DNA from: Diadema setosum
Lineage: Eukaryota; Echinodermata; Echinoidea; Diadematoida; Diadematidae
Assembly (NCBI GenBank): GCA_033980235.1
Contig: CM067066.1
Location: 34,883,180 to 34,947,179 of the forward strand
DNA: 64,000 nucleotides
Direction: 5' to 3'
Numbering within the stretch: position 1 is the stretch's first letter; each line of letters begins with the position of its first letter. The notes below the pieces were generated by a model, which saw only the letters and a program-made list of their open reading frames with translations, did not search any database and was not told where the DNA came from. The translations under genes and the position numbers were made by a program. Of this stretch, positions 11,909 to 24,881 are shown one piece after another.

Positions 11909-14510
11909 CGTTGGCCTTTCCTCCGCCGCATGGCCTTCCCATAGCCTCCCCATAACCCCCCCCCCCAGCCTGTCCATTACCCCCTCTCCATCTGCCTCCC
12001 CACCCTTCCTCTTCTCCAGCATCCTAGTTGCCTCTTCATCTCCGTCCCCTCCCCCACTTTTCTCCCCATCAACCATCTCTCCCCCTCCCCCCCACAGTTC
12101 ATCATCCCCTCCACAACATTCACTCATGCACGGCCATAATCTGTTTCTAATTTGCCCTATGCATTTATCACCCTCCGTCCTTTTGGTCCTCCAATTGCCA
12201 GGGTCTGTTGTATTCCTCTATTTTTATTTTTCCCCCTCCTCGAGAGTCTGCTGTTTGGTCTGTCTGTGCGTGGTAACAAATTTGTCAGCCATCAATCCAT
12301 CGTTTTCTTCCGTGTCTGAAGAATAACAAGAAAGAAATCCTTGTGAGCATGGTCTGTACATACTGTATATTGTCATCTGGTTGGTCGGGATTCTCCTGAA
12401 ACTGTCCCATGTCAAGAAATCACAATGTGTGAATATCTTCAATATTTTCACTGCATGGCATGCAGTCTTCAGTCCTTGAATGGATATCTAACACCAACTG
12501 ACTGCAAATTCTAAATGGTGGTGACATTGTCCATTTAACCCTAAGTGAAGGCAAATCTGGGATCGTGTGTGACATACTTAGAAAATATAGAGGTTCTGCC
12601 TTTTCTATCCAATTTCCCCCTGTCTTGTTCAAATGACTTTTATTTACTTTTTTATTCCTTCTATCCATTACATATTCACTGTATCCTGATTCTCCATTTT
12701 CTTTCCTATCCATACTTTCAGTAAACAATCACTTTCGTGAGTGTATTCGTAGATTCTTAGTTGAATACCCCTCTTACAACACAGCTGCAGTGATTCCAGA
12801 GCGCTGATAACAGTATCACTTACTTTAGAGCCCCTTTACTCCAAGCTGATGTGTGCCGGTGAACATTTGCGACATTATGGCAGATCATGTCCCCAGAAAT
12901 CTTTTGATCAGTATTTATGTAGGAAAAGTAATGATCAGGTTTAGGTACTTGTGGATGTCACACCTGCCTTTCTGCCAGTGGCTGTCTGATACCAAGCTCA
13001 TTTATATCATCTCAATGAATCAATTGCATTCAGAAAGGATCGTAGACTTTTTGAATATCCCTACCTGGAGGTATCCCAGTCTGTATTCCCTCACAAAATT
13101 ATTCTGAAATGGTTTTCTGAATGACTTACCCCACCATTGGTTGGTATGTGCATCTGACTAGATGTTGATGGGCTGAAAAGGTCGTCCTGAAGTGAGGAAG
13201 TCGAACATCTTGTGTTTAGATTTTGCAGCGTAAGTGCATCCCTGTATTTCAGATATAGCTGTTTACACACACACACAACAATATTGTGGATGAAGAACAT
13301 GTCTACTTGTGTTAAAAAAAAACAACAACTTAAATTCTTGTCCCATCGTAGTTCATCTGTCTTTACTGTTCTCCTACCTATGAGCTCTTTGCACCTCCTA
13401 AAATGACACTCGCTTCCCCTCCTCCCCCCCCCCCCCCCCCCCCGTATCTATTCCTGTTCCCCCACATCGGCCATACTCTCCTTACCTGAGATTCCACCGT
13501 ATTCCTGCCTCGCTCCGTTTTCAATTTCGCCTAAAATGAGCTGCCTCAGATCGTATGAATCTGTCATGTGAATTGAACTGACTTCTGACACTTCTCTCGT
13601 CCTGAAGTTCGCAAAATGCCGGGACTGTCACACCTCTGCCTCTACGCTGCAGAGAAAGCGCTGTCGTCCCAACCTACTCTCGCGGGGATCGTTAAGCCAT
13701 CAAGAGACCTCCTGCAGCTAAAAGTGTGTTTTGCAACAGGCTGTTGGCAACTGAAAGTTAATCCATGCAGTGAATGCCAACCAAACACTCATCTCGTGTC
13801 CAGACAGTTTGTACGTGAGAAAGGTGGCTGGCATTTGGTTCGTTTCATGGCACTGTAACATCGGTTCGCCCCGTGGGTCAAGTAGCAGTTACATAGTAAG
13901 GAGTGGGAGTCAGTTGATGCTCTGCGTATATGTGCAGCAGTGGAAGCTGAAAGGGCAAGTATGCTTTGATGATCACGCTGAGAGCAAGGTCATCTTAATT
14001 TCTAGAAGAGAGACATTCTGTAAGAAAAGCGGAAGCTGTGTAACCCAAGTATATTCAACTCCTCATGTTTATCAAGCTTTGGCGTGCCCAGCCTATCACC
14101 ATCTGTGTTCTGTGTAAAGGATCAGTGCATATATTCAAAAGTCACCCTCAGCCCCCAATGCCAACGAAGGCCTGCAGAAAGTACTGTATGGTTGCATGGA
14201 AAGGACGCGAATCTCCATTGCTGACCAGAGCATAGCTGACATTGCCTCGGGGATCAGCTCAAATTCATAGACTTTGTGTCATCCAGGCTAGTCAACCTGG
14301 AGGCCAGCTGATCTGGAATAGCCAGCAAGAATCGCGCGATCCAGATATGGGGTTTTAGTGGCAGAGCAGAAAGACTCAGGAATCGTGGATTGCCGCGGCA
14401 TTAAGTAGAAGGTGGTGTATAGTATACAGACAAATGGTGGGGTACCATCTGAGCTTGTAGGTTGCAAGTCTTACGATAAGGCAATCATGTTGATGGAAGG
14501 TGCAGCCACA

Positions 14511-14560
<50 letters not shown>
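14511..14560. repeat. (CA)n microsatellite
   Basis: About 24 CA units without obvious interruption after the first few bases, one of the longest dinucleotide tracts in the window and likely length-polymorphic. Confidence 0.95.
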
Positions 14561-17500
14561 ATGTACACATGCACACATCCATGCAGTCATACTCTCATTT
14601 TAAAAACAACTTTTAATCTGCTTGCTGCCCTGTGAAAACAAAGGGCCCTGCTCCTTAGCCAGAGGAGACCTCAGCGTAAAACCAATCGGCAGTGACTCCT
14701 TTTCCAGCACTGATTTGGTGATGACATCCAGTATGCGAGACTGACGGTTAATGTGTTACAGATCAGAGCGCATCGTAATCACAAGCAAACACAAGTGTTC
14801 CAAGGAAATATGGGGGAATTTGTTCCAAGTGTGTCAGAATAGTCACAAACAGTCATGCTACATTGTTTGTGGTGGTTTTCAAGTCATGTGCACTTGAGCT
14901 TTTGGTTTGCACATATATTTGAAAATTCAATGACAGTTTAATGGTAAGGAGGCCAAGGGCATTGAAAGCATTTTGTTGTTGTTTTTTGTTTGCTCCCCCT
15001 TACAGTACAGGATATGCCATCCAGTGAAGAGTTTATCTGATAGACTCACAGCCTTCATCATTATCAAAGTTAGTTTACTCTTTTGGAATTATTGAGAAGC
15101 CTGAATCTCTGTCATGGTAAGAAAGTGTTAAAACCAACTCAGATGCCTGAACTAAGGGCATGATCCACATTTCAGTCACAGGCCATCATGTCTACATTAA
15201 GTACTGAAAGCAATGGGAATGTCAGATATGCCATGTCATATTTCAATGTCACATAATAATGACCTTGTTCCGGGCACACACTCCACTTCGATGGCCAGTG
15301 TTAGAAAATCCCCATCACAGTCCATCTTCTTGATTGATATTTATTTGTATGCGAGAATGTGTCACTAGTTAAGTTGGAATGGAAGTTATTTGATGAATGG
15401 CAATATGTGAAAGATTTGTTGTGACGAGCTGCTATTCTCTTACTGTGTATAATCCTCGGTGACTTTCATCTCATTCGTAGGAGTGCAGTAGCTCTGGTTG
15501 TTCTTTGATATTAATTCAAACTCTGACTTAGAATTTCTTTTCGAAACATTTTTATTTTGCTGTTTCTCTTTCTGTGGGTTTTGTACGGTTTCTTTTAATA
15601 GTATTTTTTGGGTTTTTTATCATCTTCTTTATAATGCAAATTTATTTTTTAGCTGTGACTTTTCTATGCTGTTGTTTTGGTACCAGTGAGGAGCATAGGT
15701 TAATTCGTATGCTGTCATTTTCTATGTACTGTTCTCCATTTCCAGGTGTGTAGTGAGAAAAAGAAGAAAAATCATGCGAGATAAGTGTAGATTTTATCCA
15801 TGTCAGGAGAGGTTATAAATATTCATTTTTGTGTTGAGCTGGCCATTGTGCAGTATGAATGGGACAGACATGTTATCACAAGCTTCATCATGTGTCCGTG
15901 GATAAAAAGATGTGACTATTTTGCAACACTACCCTTTTCACATCCAGACTTTAGTGATGTAGTATCATCCCCTCATAGACCCTTCCTCTGTGCACACTCT
16001 GTGAACAAGCCAGCAGTGTAAACACAGTTCTCCCTTACTTGCACTTAGTCCTGTATTTCTGCGCCAGGGTATGTCTACTACAGAGTAGCTGTGACACCAC
16101 TCTAACTCAAATTTACCGTGTAAAACATGAAAAATAGATCTATGCACATTTCAAATGTAAACGGTCCCGATTGAATGAATATGACAACATTGCCATAGAA
16201 TTTGTAGGGGGAGTGATCCAGAGTGGCTGTCTTTAATTTTGGAGAGCCCTTGGATGAAGGCAAGGTCAAATGTTTATTCACCCATGTGCCTGGGAATTGT
16301 CACCAAACATTAAACAGTGAATAGCCAGTAATGACTGTTATACTGTGAATGTGGAATATTTTAGACGGGGAAATTTTCATTGGTGTTTGCTCTCATGAGC
16401 TGGGGCTGAAATGAACACATGGAAAAATTCTTGGGGGATATGAAAATACGTACATGCAAGAAAAGTTATAGACTTGTGAAGTAGTTCTCTGCAATCAGTA
16501 GAGTGAAACAAATTCACCGTGTGACATTTTACACTGTTATGGTGGAATGATTTGAAGCATGACATGCAAAGTGCTCGTGGAGAGAGGATTCGGTTAGATT
16601 TGATGGATTGGCCATGCTGTAATTGGATCACGGCCCTTAGTCCCACACCACAGACTATTTGCATGGATTGGAAGGTTAGTTCAACCTCAGCAGTGTATTG
16701 GACTATTGTATTTCTGTGTGACACAGGGAGCCTCCAAAGACATGTTTATATGTAATGTCTAGATAATAAAAATACATGTGAAAATGCCCAGACAGAGTTT
16801 AAGTGTAGAGTATTAAAGCAAAGATGGCATCCAGGCAGATAACGGTTCTGTCTAATGGATTGGGATGCATGTTCTAGCACACCATGAGGCATGCTCCTTG
16901 ACACATGTTAGACAGACCCCACATTCCCCGGGAGCAGGCTAAGTTTAGTTAGAAATACGGCAACACACTGGAGAAGACTGCTTTAACTGCCACCGAGAGA
17001 GAAGGATTATCGGCAGCTCACACATACTCCACCAGACATTGTATGTGTGTGTGTGTGCTTTGTAACATTATCTCTGTTTGCAAGTCTCATCCAGCAGGTA
17101 CCTTCATCTGTTAACGCCTCCTTTGCGTGAATCATGTGGAGTTGGTACCATCTGCTGCGAAACGTTTTAGCTTGCTTCAAAGTTTGGACCAACCGAGGCA
17201 GTGTCGCTATTCTTCTGTATAGTACACTATGTCAGCAGCGCATGTGGAGACAAACGGATGATGTGGGCCTTGCCCTGTGGCCTTGGATAGTGGTAGCGGC
17301 TTCTCGTCAGGCCACGGTTTTGGACTTTGCAGCCAAATGACGTGATGCAGCTCTGTATGTCCACAGCAGGGGAGGAAGATGTATGGATGGCATATGTTGT
17401 ACAATGTACATTACAAAATCTTACGTCGGTCAGTGCGCCCTGGAATGGAAGTGATGTGTCGCGAGCTGATTGCAGCTGCATCGTGACATGAACATATATA

Positions 17501-19269
17501 GAGCATTATTTTCTCTATTCTCGTGTACAAATTTCGTGTTAGAAAAAGACAAAGATGAAAGCTAATGCAACAAACTATGATGCTACAATTAGAGAAAAAA
17601 TATGAGAAAACTATGGATTGCTATTATCATTGTTATGTTATTACTATTTACTATCAAATGAACTTTGCTTTTTTTTTTTTTATTAGTCTGAGTCAGGGTT
17701 TTATAACCAAAATGAAGTTGCTATCTTTTCCTTTTCCTTGTACCTTATCCTTTTCTTTTTGGAAATGCACTCAGTGACGAGGACACGGAAGTGAGATATG
17801 TTGTATTTATTATCAATGGCTTGGAAATTTTGTGTGTAGATAAAAGTCTGAGAAATAACGAGCCGGAAAGAGGAAATGCGTATGGTATGGTTTGGTTTGA
17901 AATCATTGTGAAGCTTGGTAGGTAGGCAATTGTTCTGTTCAATTAGGTAATGAATTTGTGTCTATCTATTAAAGCAAAATGTTGTAATTTTTGAGTCCAT
18001 CGCAGTGGCTGTGTTTATAAACATGTGACACCTTATGGTCATACTTCTACACACCAGTCCCTCAGGTGCAGTCCGGAAAAGGTGTTCCATGACAATATCA
18101 TCATTGATTGCAGTGTACATCCAAACCACCATATCTACCATCTTCAATCTCCCCCCCCCCCACCCCCCCCCTCAAAAAAAAAAAAAAAGAGGATGAAGTG
18201 GAGAAAGAACAATAAAAATGACAATTTATCCTACTAGTCCACATCATTTATTTCTCATGTGGCTGCAAGGCAGAATGGGCTTTTGCAAATTCAGTTAAAT
18301 ATCATTTCTTTGAGGTATGTTGTAATTGGGGATTTTTTATTTTTTTTTCAGACAAGGAATAATGTGTTGACAACTAGACCTACTTTTCAGTTGTCAGTTA
18401 AAAGTTGTCAGGCAAAATACAAACTACCTTTCACTCACAGCATAATGGTAGTGGACTTTGTAGGTGCAAAGAAAGATTAATTCTTGTACAACATTGTACC
18501 AGGGTACTGTATATCTTGGTACGAGTAATTTTTCCAAACTAGACAGATCTTTCTCAATTCTGCTCTGCTACTGTGCAGGTTTGCCAGAACTGTCGCTGGT
18601 TTCAAAGAATATCTTGAAGGAATGATCAGCACATTCAAATCTTACCAATTGTCACTTCAAGTCACCAATATTTATTTCCCTGTGGGGTATCAATAGAAAA
18701 TATTGTTCTGCATAATTCTCATCTTTTAATTCCTTTCTTTCTTTCTTTCTGATTTATTTCCATTTTCTGGGTATTCTTTGTCTGGCACCCCTCACACTTG
18801 TTGATTAGTGATTCAGAGCCCATCATGGATACAATGTAATAAAGCCAATTTAGATGACAGTGTTGTCCGGCACTGGTGACATTTTGCCCAAATTTAGTAT
18901 CATTGTATTATGTGTTAGGTGAAACCATCAAAATCGGCCACTTTTTCACTCTGATTTGTAAGTGCTGTACCTCATTAATTGTGAAAAGGAAATTGGAATT
19001 GTGTAGAGTGATTTTTTTTTTTCTTTTTCTATTTACGTGCATGTCAGTGTACAGGAGCTATTCAAGGGGTGAAATTTAAAAAACTCATGAGAAATATGAT
19101 ATGAGTTGAAAAAAAATGATAAAAATTAAAAATGTTTATGACTTGAAATATGCTGTTGAAATGTATTTTTTTTTTGCATTCATATAAGTGTATGTGAGTG
19201 AGATAGTGAGAGAGAGAGAGAGAGAAGCAAAGAAGCACATGGGCAAGTACACCTAGATACAGGTACGTA

Positions 19270-19424
19270 CAGTCAACCTTGCCAAAGTTTGATCTATTCG
19301 GACTGAACAAATAGCTTTGACTCAGAGAAAATCAACAGAATGTAAAGGGAAGAGGCCCTGAAAAGACCTTTCATTTAGGCGATTATTTGACTTGATGCGA
19401 GGCCAATTTACGCAAGGCTGACTG
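19270..19424. mobile_element. CAGTCAACC MITE, copy 1
   Basis: 155 bp between TA dinucleotides. Left end CAGTCAACCTTGCC matches the complement of right end GGCAAGGCTGACTG imperfectly. It shares internal words (AAATAGCTTTGA, GAAGAGRCC) with 20348-20527. Confidence 0.65.
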
Positions 19425-19578
19425 TACATGCAAACATCCATAAATATACTCACATACCTCAAACACGTAAATGCATGTGCACTCATCTGTATGCCCTTGC
19501 TCATATTATGTTTATCGTAGTTGGTAGCATTTCTTAGCTTACTTACATTAGAAGTTGAAGCATCTAAAGGACAAGTAT

Positions 19579-19586
<8 letters not shown>

Positions 19587-19636
<50 letters not shown>
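19587..19636. repeat. (TA)n microsatellite
   Basis: About 25 TA units immediately left of a MITE; a shorter TA tract follows that MITE. Confidence 0.95.
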
Positions 19637-19865
19637 TCGCTGGGGCGATAAGACCTCGTATCTACAAAATGTCAAATGTTCAGGAGAGCCAAAAAACATG
19701 GCGGCCAAAGCACTGTGGCGAATGGGATAGCCTTACCTTAAACATGCCGTGGTGGCTTCATTTTTAGAGTAAGACAGTTGGGATTTGGACAGGACATCAC
19801 TTAACCCATTATTTGACCATTAATCCAAAAAACTCTGCAGATACAAGGTCTTATCACCCCAGCGA
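19637..19865. mobile_element. MITE inserted in a (TA)n tract
   Basis: 229 bp with 27-bp imperfect inverted ends: TCGCTGGGGCGATAAGACCT on the left and its near complement AGGTCTTATCACCCCAGCGA on the right. TA repeats flank both sides, so the target was probably TA within the microsatellite. Confidence 0.72.
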
Positions 19866-19920
19866 TATATATACATATATATATATATTGAGTAGGTTGT
19901 CCACGTGTTGGCAAGATAAA

Positions 19921-20170
19921 AAGATAAAAAACAAAACTGGAACAAAGTTCATGGTGTATTCACCAATGGTTTTTTCTGTACACAAAATTTCGAGCTGCTC
20001 GCTCTTTCTCAAGTGTTGATACTGAAAGAACAATAACAAAAAATTGTCATTTTTATTATTCTCTCAGTATCAACACTTGAGAAAGAGCAAGTAGCTCGAA
20101 AATTTGTGTACAGAAATAAAACTGTTGGTGAATACACCATGAACTTTGTTCCGGTTTTGTTTTTTATCTT
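19921..20170. repeat. 250-bp fold-back (palindromic) repeat
   Basis: Left arm about 19921-20033 is the inverted, roughly 90% matching copy of right arm about 20058-20170. Both include CACCATGAACTTTGTTCC and CAACACTTGAGAAAGAGC in one orientation. The arms carry a GAGC-loop-GCTC hairpin followed by GAAA. Flanked by TA-rich DNA. Confidence 0.8.
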
Positions 20171-20347
20171 CATATATATACATGTATATATATAAATATA
20201 TATATACATGTATATATATTATATATGTATGCTGTATGTAATTGCATGCTGTGTATCTGTATGTATATAGTAAGTATTAGGTATATACATGTATGTGTGA
20301 ATATACATTATACACACACACAAGTTCATATACAACTGTATTGTATA

Positions 20348-20527
20348 CAGTCAACCTCACCTTAGTCAAATCTATTTTGACTGATGAAATAGCTTTGAGA
20401 GAAAATTTGACTTACGAGGGATTGAAATCAATAGAATATAAAGAGGAGTTGAAGAGACCTTCAACTTTTTTTATTATTTGACTTAATTACTTGACTTTTG
20501 CAAGGTCAAGTTATAAAAGGTTGGCTG
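20348..20527. mobile_element. CAGTCAACC MITE, copy 2
   Basis: 180 bp between TA dinucleotides, left end CAGTCAACCTCACC, right end GGTTGGCTG. Same orientation and similar interior to the copy at 19270. Confidence 0.65.
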
Positions 20528-20987
20528 TAGATACATCTTTTATACATACACACACACACACATGCGCAATGTGTATGACCCACATCCTGGATATTCATGC
20601 AGAGTAATGTTGGAAATACATGTACATGTAACTGTCATTGAACCTGAACCAATTTGAATGTTGATATGCACATGAAGTGCTGCAGTCTTACTTCTAATGG
20701 GATATTTTCATCATGTATTACGGTACACACGTTGGGTCTACTGTCACACAGTCGATTCTGGCAGTCACATAGTGCACAGGCCAATACATGTACAATGTAT
20801 TGGTATGCTAATAATGTACAGGTGAGAGGGCGTTAGTGGAAATGCAGCACGTGAGGGTATTTACAATGGTGTAACATGCATGAGGTGCAACCGAATGCAT
20901 GTTGCACGACATTGTGAATACCCGAGAGTGACCTGCATCTCCTCTAACATCATGAACCTCTAAACCTGTGCATGATTTGATTCTTAA

Positions 20988-21374
20988 AGGGATCGTATAC
21001 AGTAGTTTTGGTTGAGACCTAATTTCATGTTTCTAACATTTTCTGGTGAGATAATGAGAAACCTCTTATGAAATATGAAAGAGCATGTAATTCTATGAGG
21101 AATTCAATGTTTATTTGATGAAAATTGGTTTCGAAATGGCTGAGATATCCAAAAAAGAGCTATTCTAATAAAGTGTAGGACCCACACTTTATTACAATCG
21201 CTTTGTTTTACTTTGTTTTTGGATGTTTCAGTCATTCCAAACCCGGTTTTCATAAAATAAACTTTGAATTCCTGTTAAAATGGTATGTTCTGTACTATAT
21301 CAGAGGTGTTTTCTTGGAATCTCACAAAAAGTTAAAAGCCCAATTCTCATCTTCACCAATACTGTACCAGCCCT
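20988..21374. mobile_element. TTAA-flanked palindromic MITE, copy 2
   Basis: 387 bp between TTAA tetranucleotides, ends AGGGATCGTA and CCAGCCCT. Same family as 2941-3323. Because the element is palindromic, its halves align to the other copy in either orientation. Confidence 0.75.
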
Positions 21375-21555
21375 TTAAAATGGTTCTATGAATTATTTCT
21401 CATTTACAGTTGTACCTTTATGGGTAAATACCGGTCACCAACGTGTAGAACTTGTGGCACACTTGCTTTTGAAAAAGCCAAGATGTCTGAAGAAATGCCC
21501 CAACCAAACACACTGGTACACATACTGTACTGAACACAAATTTGTTGATTATATA

Positions 21556-22089
21556 CAGTGCACTCCCGTTACAACGAACACGGTTATAACGAAATTTCGT
21601 TATAACGAAGTAAATCTTCTGGTCCCAAAATTATCACCATTTAAGTTTATGGTGCAAAATTCGCTTATAACGAACACGGTTACAGCGAAATTTCCGTTAT
21701 AACGAAGTCTTTTCCGAGCGCCATGGACAAAGAAAAACAAAAGAAATGTGCTCCGTTATAACGAAATGTGAATTGCTTTCGAAAATACATAGCGGAACAA
21801 GCATGTATAGCGTCTCTGCATCGGTGAACGTTTCACAACCACTGTGTGTTCGCTCCTTGTGTCACGCACAGTTTCTGAGGGGAACTTGCGTTTATTATTG
21901 TAATACATTTATCCCATCACATTTCACATAGCTTTCCAGTGTATGATGAGTATTCAGCAAACAGAATATGATATGTATGTGGTTTCCTTGTTTTCGTTAT
22001 ATATTGTATTTGTTCGGTTATAACGAAATTTCATTATAACGAAAGAAAACTGCCGGTCCCGAGCATTTCGTTATAACGGGAGTGCACTG
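21556..22089 (+). mobile_element. GTTATAAC-family MITE, full copy 1
   Basis: 534 bp between TA dinucleotides. Ends CAGTGCACTCCCGTTA and GGGAGTGCACTG form the terminal inverted repeat. Many subterminal GTTATAACGAA copies lie in both orientations. Interior has no transposase. A CAGTG terminus and TA target duplication fit a non-autonomous Tc1/mariner/pogo-type element (inference). Confidence 0.82.
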
Positions 22090-22721
22090 TACCCGTAATT
22101 TAGGTGATTGAGCGCGCACTTGTAACTGACTGAGTGTGCATTGCTGAAATATGCAATTGTGATGTCATTGAGCATGATTACGGCAAGCCACAGACATACA
22201 CATATCTGAGTGGTTGTTATTACCGGTCATTAATGGGTGGTCAATGGTAAAAACTAATGTCCATTGGGCATGTTAGGCAAAATCAAAGACTTGTCACATG
22301 ATTGCTTTCGGCCAACCATTTGATTAAAATCCATATAGCCATTTCATAATGAAGCTTATTCTTTTGGCCTGACAGACAGAATAAAAGCAGAGTTGACTGT
22401 GCATAGTAATGTACTGTAGAAAATTTCTGAAGGCCGCCAATGCCCTAAACGCCCTCCATATCAAATTGTTGGAACAAAATTATTGCAACTTTAAACATAC
22501 AAAACTGAGGCTCAAGCTTTCTTTCATTGTATAAATCTGGAAATGAGTCCACTTGATCATTTATTCAATACAAACTCAAAATCAGGATGAAAAAGATGAA
22601 AATCGTACCACACATAACAGTTATAGCATACACTAGGCACAGATCACACGTGGGAGTTACAGGTTGCAATACCAACATAAATATACTACATACAAAAACA
22701 AAACACAAAAAATCACATACA

Positions 22722-23058
22722 CAGAGACTCCAACTCTCCCACTTTCGACGGGAGATCTCCCCCCGAAAGCCCATTTTTGCAAAATCTCCCCTCTCCCGCT
22801 TGAGATTTAATTTCTCCCACCCTGGCTCTGTGTCTCCTGCTTGAAATGATTTCATAGTTGGTGTCATCCACAATGTTGAAAAATAAGCCTTAGATAGCAC
22901 GAGAGAGCATCTAAGAACCCTAGAGCTGGACCCCGGCCGCAGGGAATTTCGCGCTCTTGATGTGCGCTTTGCGCACATCAAGTTGGAGTCTCCCGTTTGC
23001 TAGGGGTTTCAGGTGGGAGAATCTCCAGATCAGAAGGTGCGTGGGGTTGGAGTCTCTG
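22722..23058. mobile_element. MITE with CAGAGACTCCAAC ends
   Basis: 337 bp. Left end CAGAGACTCCAAC is the exact complement of right end GTTGGAGTCTCTG. The interior contains several TCTCCC/GGGAGA words and a TGATGTGCGC/GCGCACATCA hairpin near 22956-22981. Confidence 0.68.
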
Positions 23059-24771
23059 CATACATGTAGCATTTACACATGAACACAGATATCAAACTGA
23101 TAGGTATTTAATTTTTGTCGTGGCAAAATATAATCTATGTGTGCATGATGCACCCCTTGCTGAGGACGGTATCTGGTGTACACAGGCTTGTTTTGTATTT
23201 AATGTCGGCATGTAGATATGAAAAAATAAAATACATTGTAATTTGCAAAGTGGCAATACTATCTCAAGTCATTATAGCATGAACAAATTTTTAAAAAGGA
23301 GAATGTTGGATGCATACAATGTATGTGTCAGGAGAGAGTGAGATCCCATAATCGAGCCCGTAATCAGAGTCGAGGAGAAATGAGACGAGCCTGACGTTGG
23401 AGCTTGTCATGCCTGTAAATGCTGACACTTGATGACGGAGCCTAGCCAACTGGAGTTTCACCGATGTCGTCCCTTTAAATGGTCCAAAAATGTGTATGGA
23501 TGATGGATTGGCCCCAGATAAATCTGGCACTTCAGGATTAGCAACATGGTACTCGATAAAAACCTCATTGGGCGCATATTACACGTTAAATGTAATGTGC
23601 TGAATATTTTTTTCTTCTAAAAAAGCAAAACAAAACACACATTTGTCCTGCATCATGCCAGATCAACTTGCTATATAACTCTCTCACAGATTGCAAGATG
23701 ATAACTTGGTGCCTCTCACTGCAAATTCATCACTACGTGGCAAAATCAATGAAAGCTGAATAGTACACTACTACGAACAGAGTGACTACATGGTGTCTTT
23801 TATTTCAAGTTTAAAATGTATCATCCTGAACTAACCACTAACAATTCTTAAATGTAGAGCAGCATGCCTGTCTTGTCTGATTCACTTGTATTAGTAACAC
23901 CAGTTACTACCTTGTACACATACTTTTATTGCTCCTTCATTCGCAAGGTTGTTGCCTACTCCCCCAATTATCAAAATGCAATCATACCCGTGACCTGAAC
24001 TAACTTTTTTTTTCCTGCATCAGATACAGACCTTCACTTTCACTTGTGAAAGCTGTAATAAATGTGACACTGTCAATAAACGTGACGGGGAAATTGCGTC
24101 ATGCAAGGCACACTGGACAACTTGTATATTACCCGTAGAGACAGTGACTTCATAGAGTGGGAATAAATTGTACAACATGGATGCCTGGATTCAACTGGTT
24201 TGTACAAGCTGTCGACGACTTTAGTCCAAGTAAACAATTAAGTCATCCCACACAGATATTGACTGCACCCACAAATACACCTCACACAAACACATACACA
24301 GGAAACAAAAGTAATTTGCTCATTGGAACTACTGAAATTTGCACATCTACTCATGTACTATAACATATGAATAATCATTACACATACAAAGATTCATCGC
24401 TGACATGCTACAGAACCATTCACAAGTAGCTAGGGCCTACCTGGTACATCGCACATTTTTCCATGTCTATGTGTACAGTACCAGTCCCCACACCATGCAG
24501 CTAAACATAGTTGGGTTTAACATGCACATTCACACACAAACACACACTTACATTCATGCACACAAACACTCTGCAAATCTGCCCCATACTTGAGAGCAGC
24601 TAACACCATAGTTTCTGTCCTATATACACTTTGTACAGCTTATCATCGTCGGATGTGTGGTTTTCTTATGCAATCTCCAGGTCAGGTTTCATTCCTTGTG
24701 GCATTTTGTGTCCTCCCATGATCGTTTCAGATAAAGTTTCTAAACATCACACATCATCAGTGACAGGGCCT

Positions 24772-24881
24772 TCACTTTGACGTTGCCTTCTGGTATTTCT
24801 CGAGCACAGTCTTTTTGTACAGGACTTGGTTGCTCCACATATCAGCTGCTTGAACATTTAGCGGGCTGTCATTGTTAGGAT
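24772..24881 (-). CDS. UBE2C: UBE2C exon 5 (C-terminus)
   Basis: Acceptor TCTCACAG completes Asp144. Encodes [20 protein letters not shown] and [15 protein letters not shown], then TGA. A - strand AATAAA at 23925-23930 is a possible poly(A) signal about 840 nt downstream (weak). Confidence 0.96.

Larger units (their letters stand above)
11909..24771. other. Intergenic / possible 3' UTR region
   Basis: 12.9 kb with no recognisable exon on either strand. The first 1.6 kb after the RanBP9/10 stop is strongly C/T-rich, with a C-run near 13424-13443. A + strand AATAAA occurs at 16765-16770, but whether the RanBP9/10 transcript reaches it is unknown. From 19 kb on, MITEs, palindromes and microsatellites dominate. 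Confidence 0.6.

Noticed and set aside
11874..12326. 150-codon Pro/Ser-rich frame after the RanBP9/10 stop
   Set aside because: Overlaps the terminal exon in another frame and continues into C/T-rich low-complexity DNA.
13616..14117. Open frames near 13616-14117 with locally higher GC
   Set aside because: Considered as an extra exon or small gene, but there is no recognisable domain and no convincing splice sites.
19521..19767. Open frames rich in Tyr-Ile across the TA tract
   Set aside because: Translation of (TA)n microsatellite; no coding meaning.
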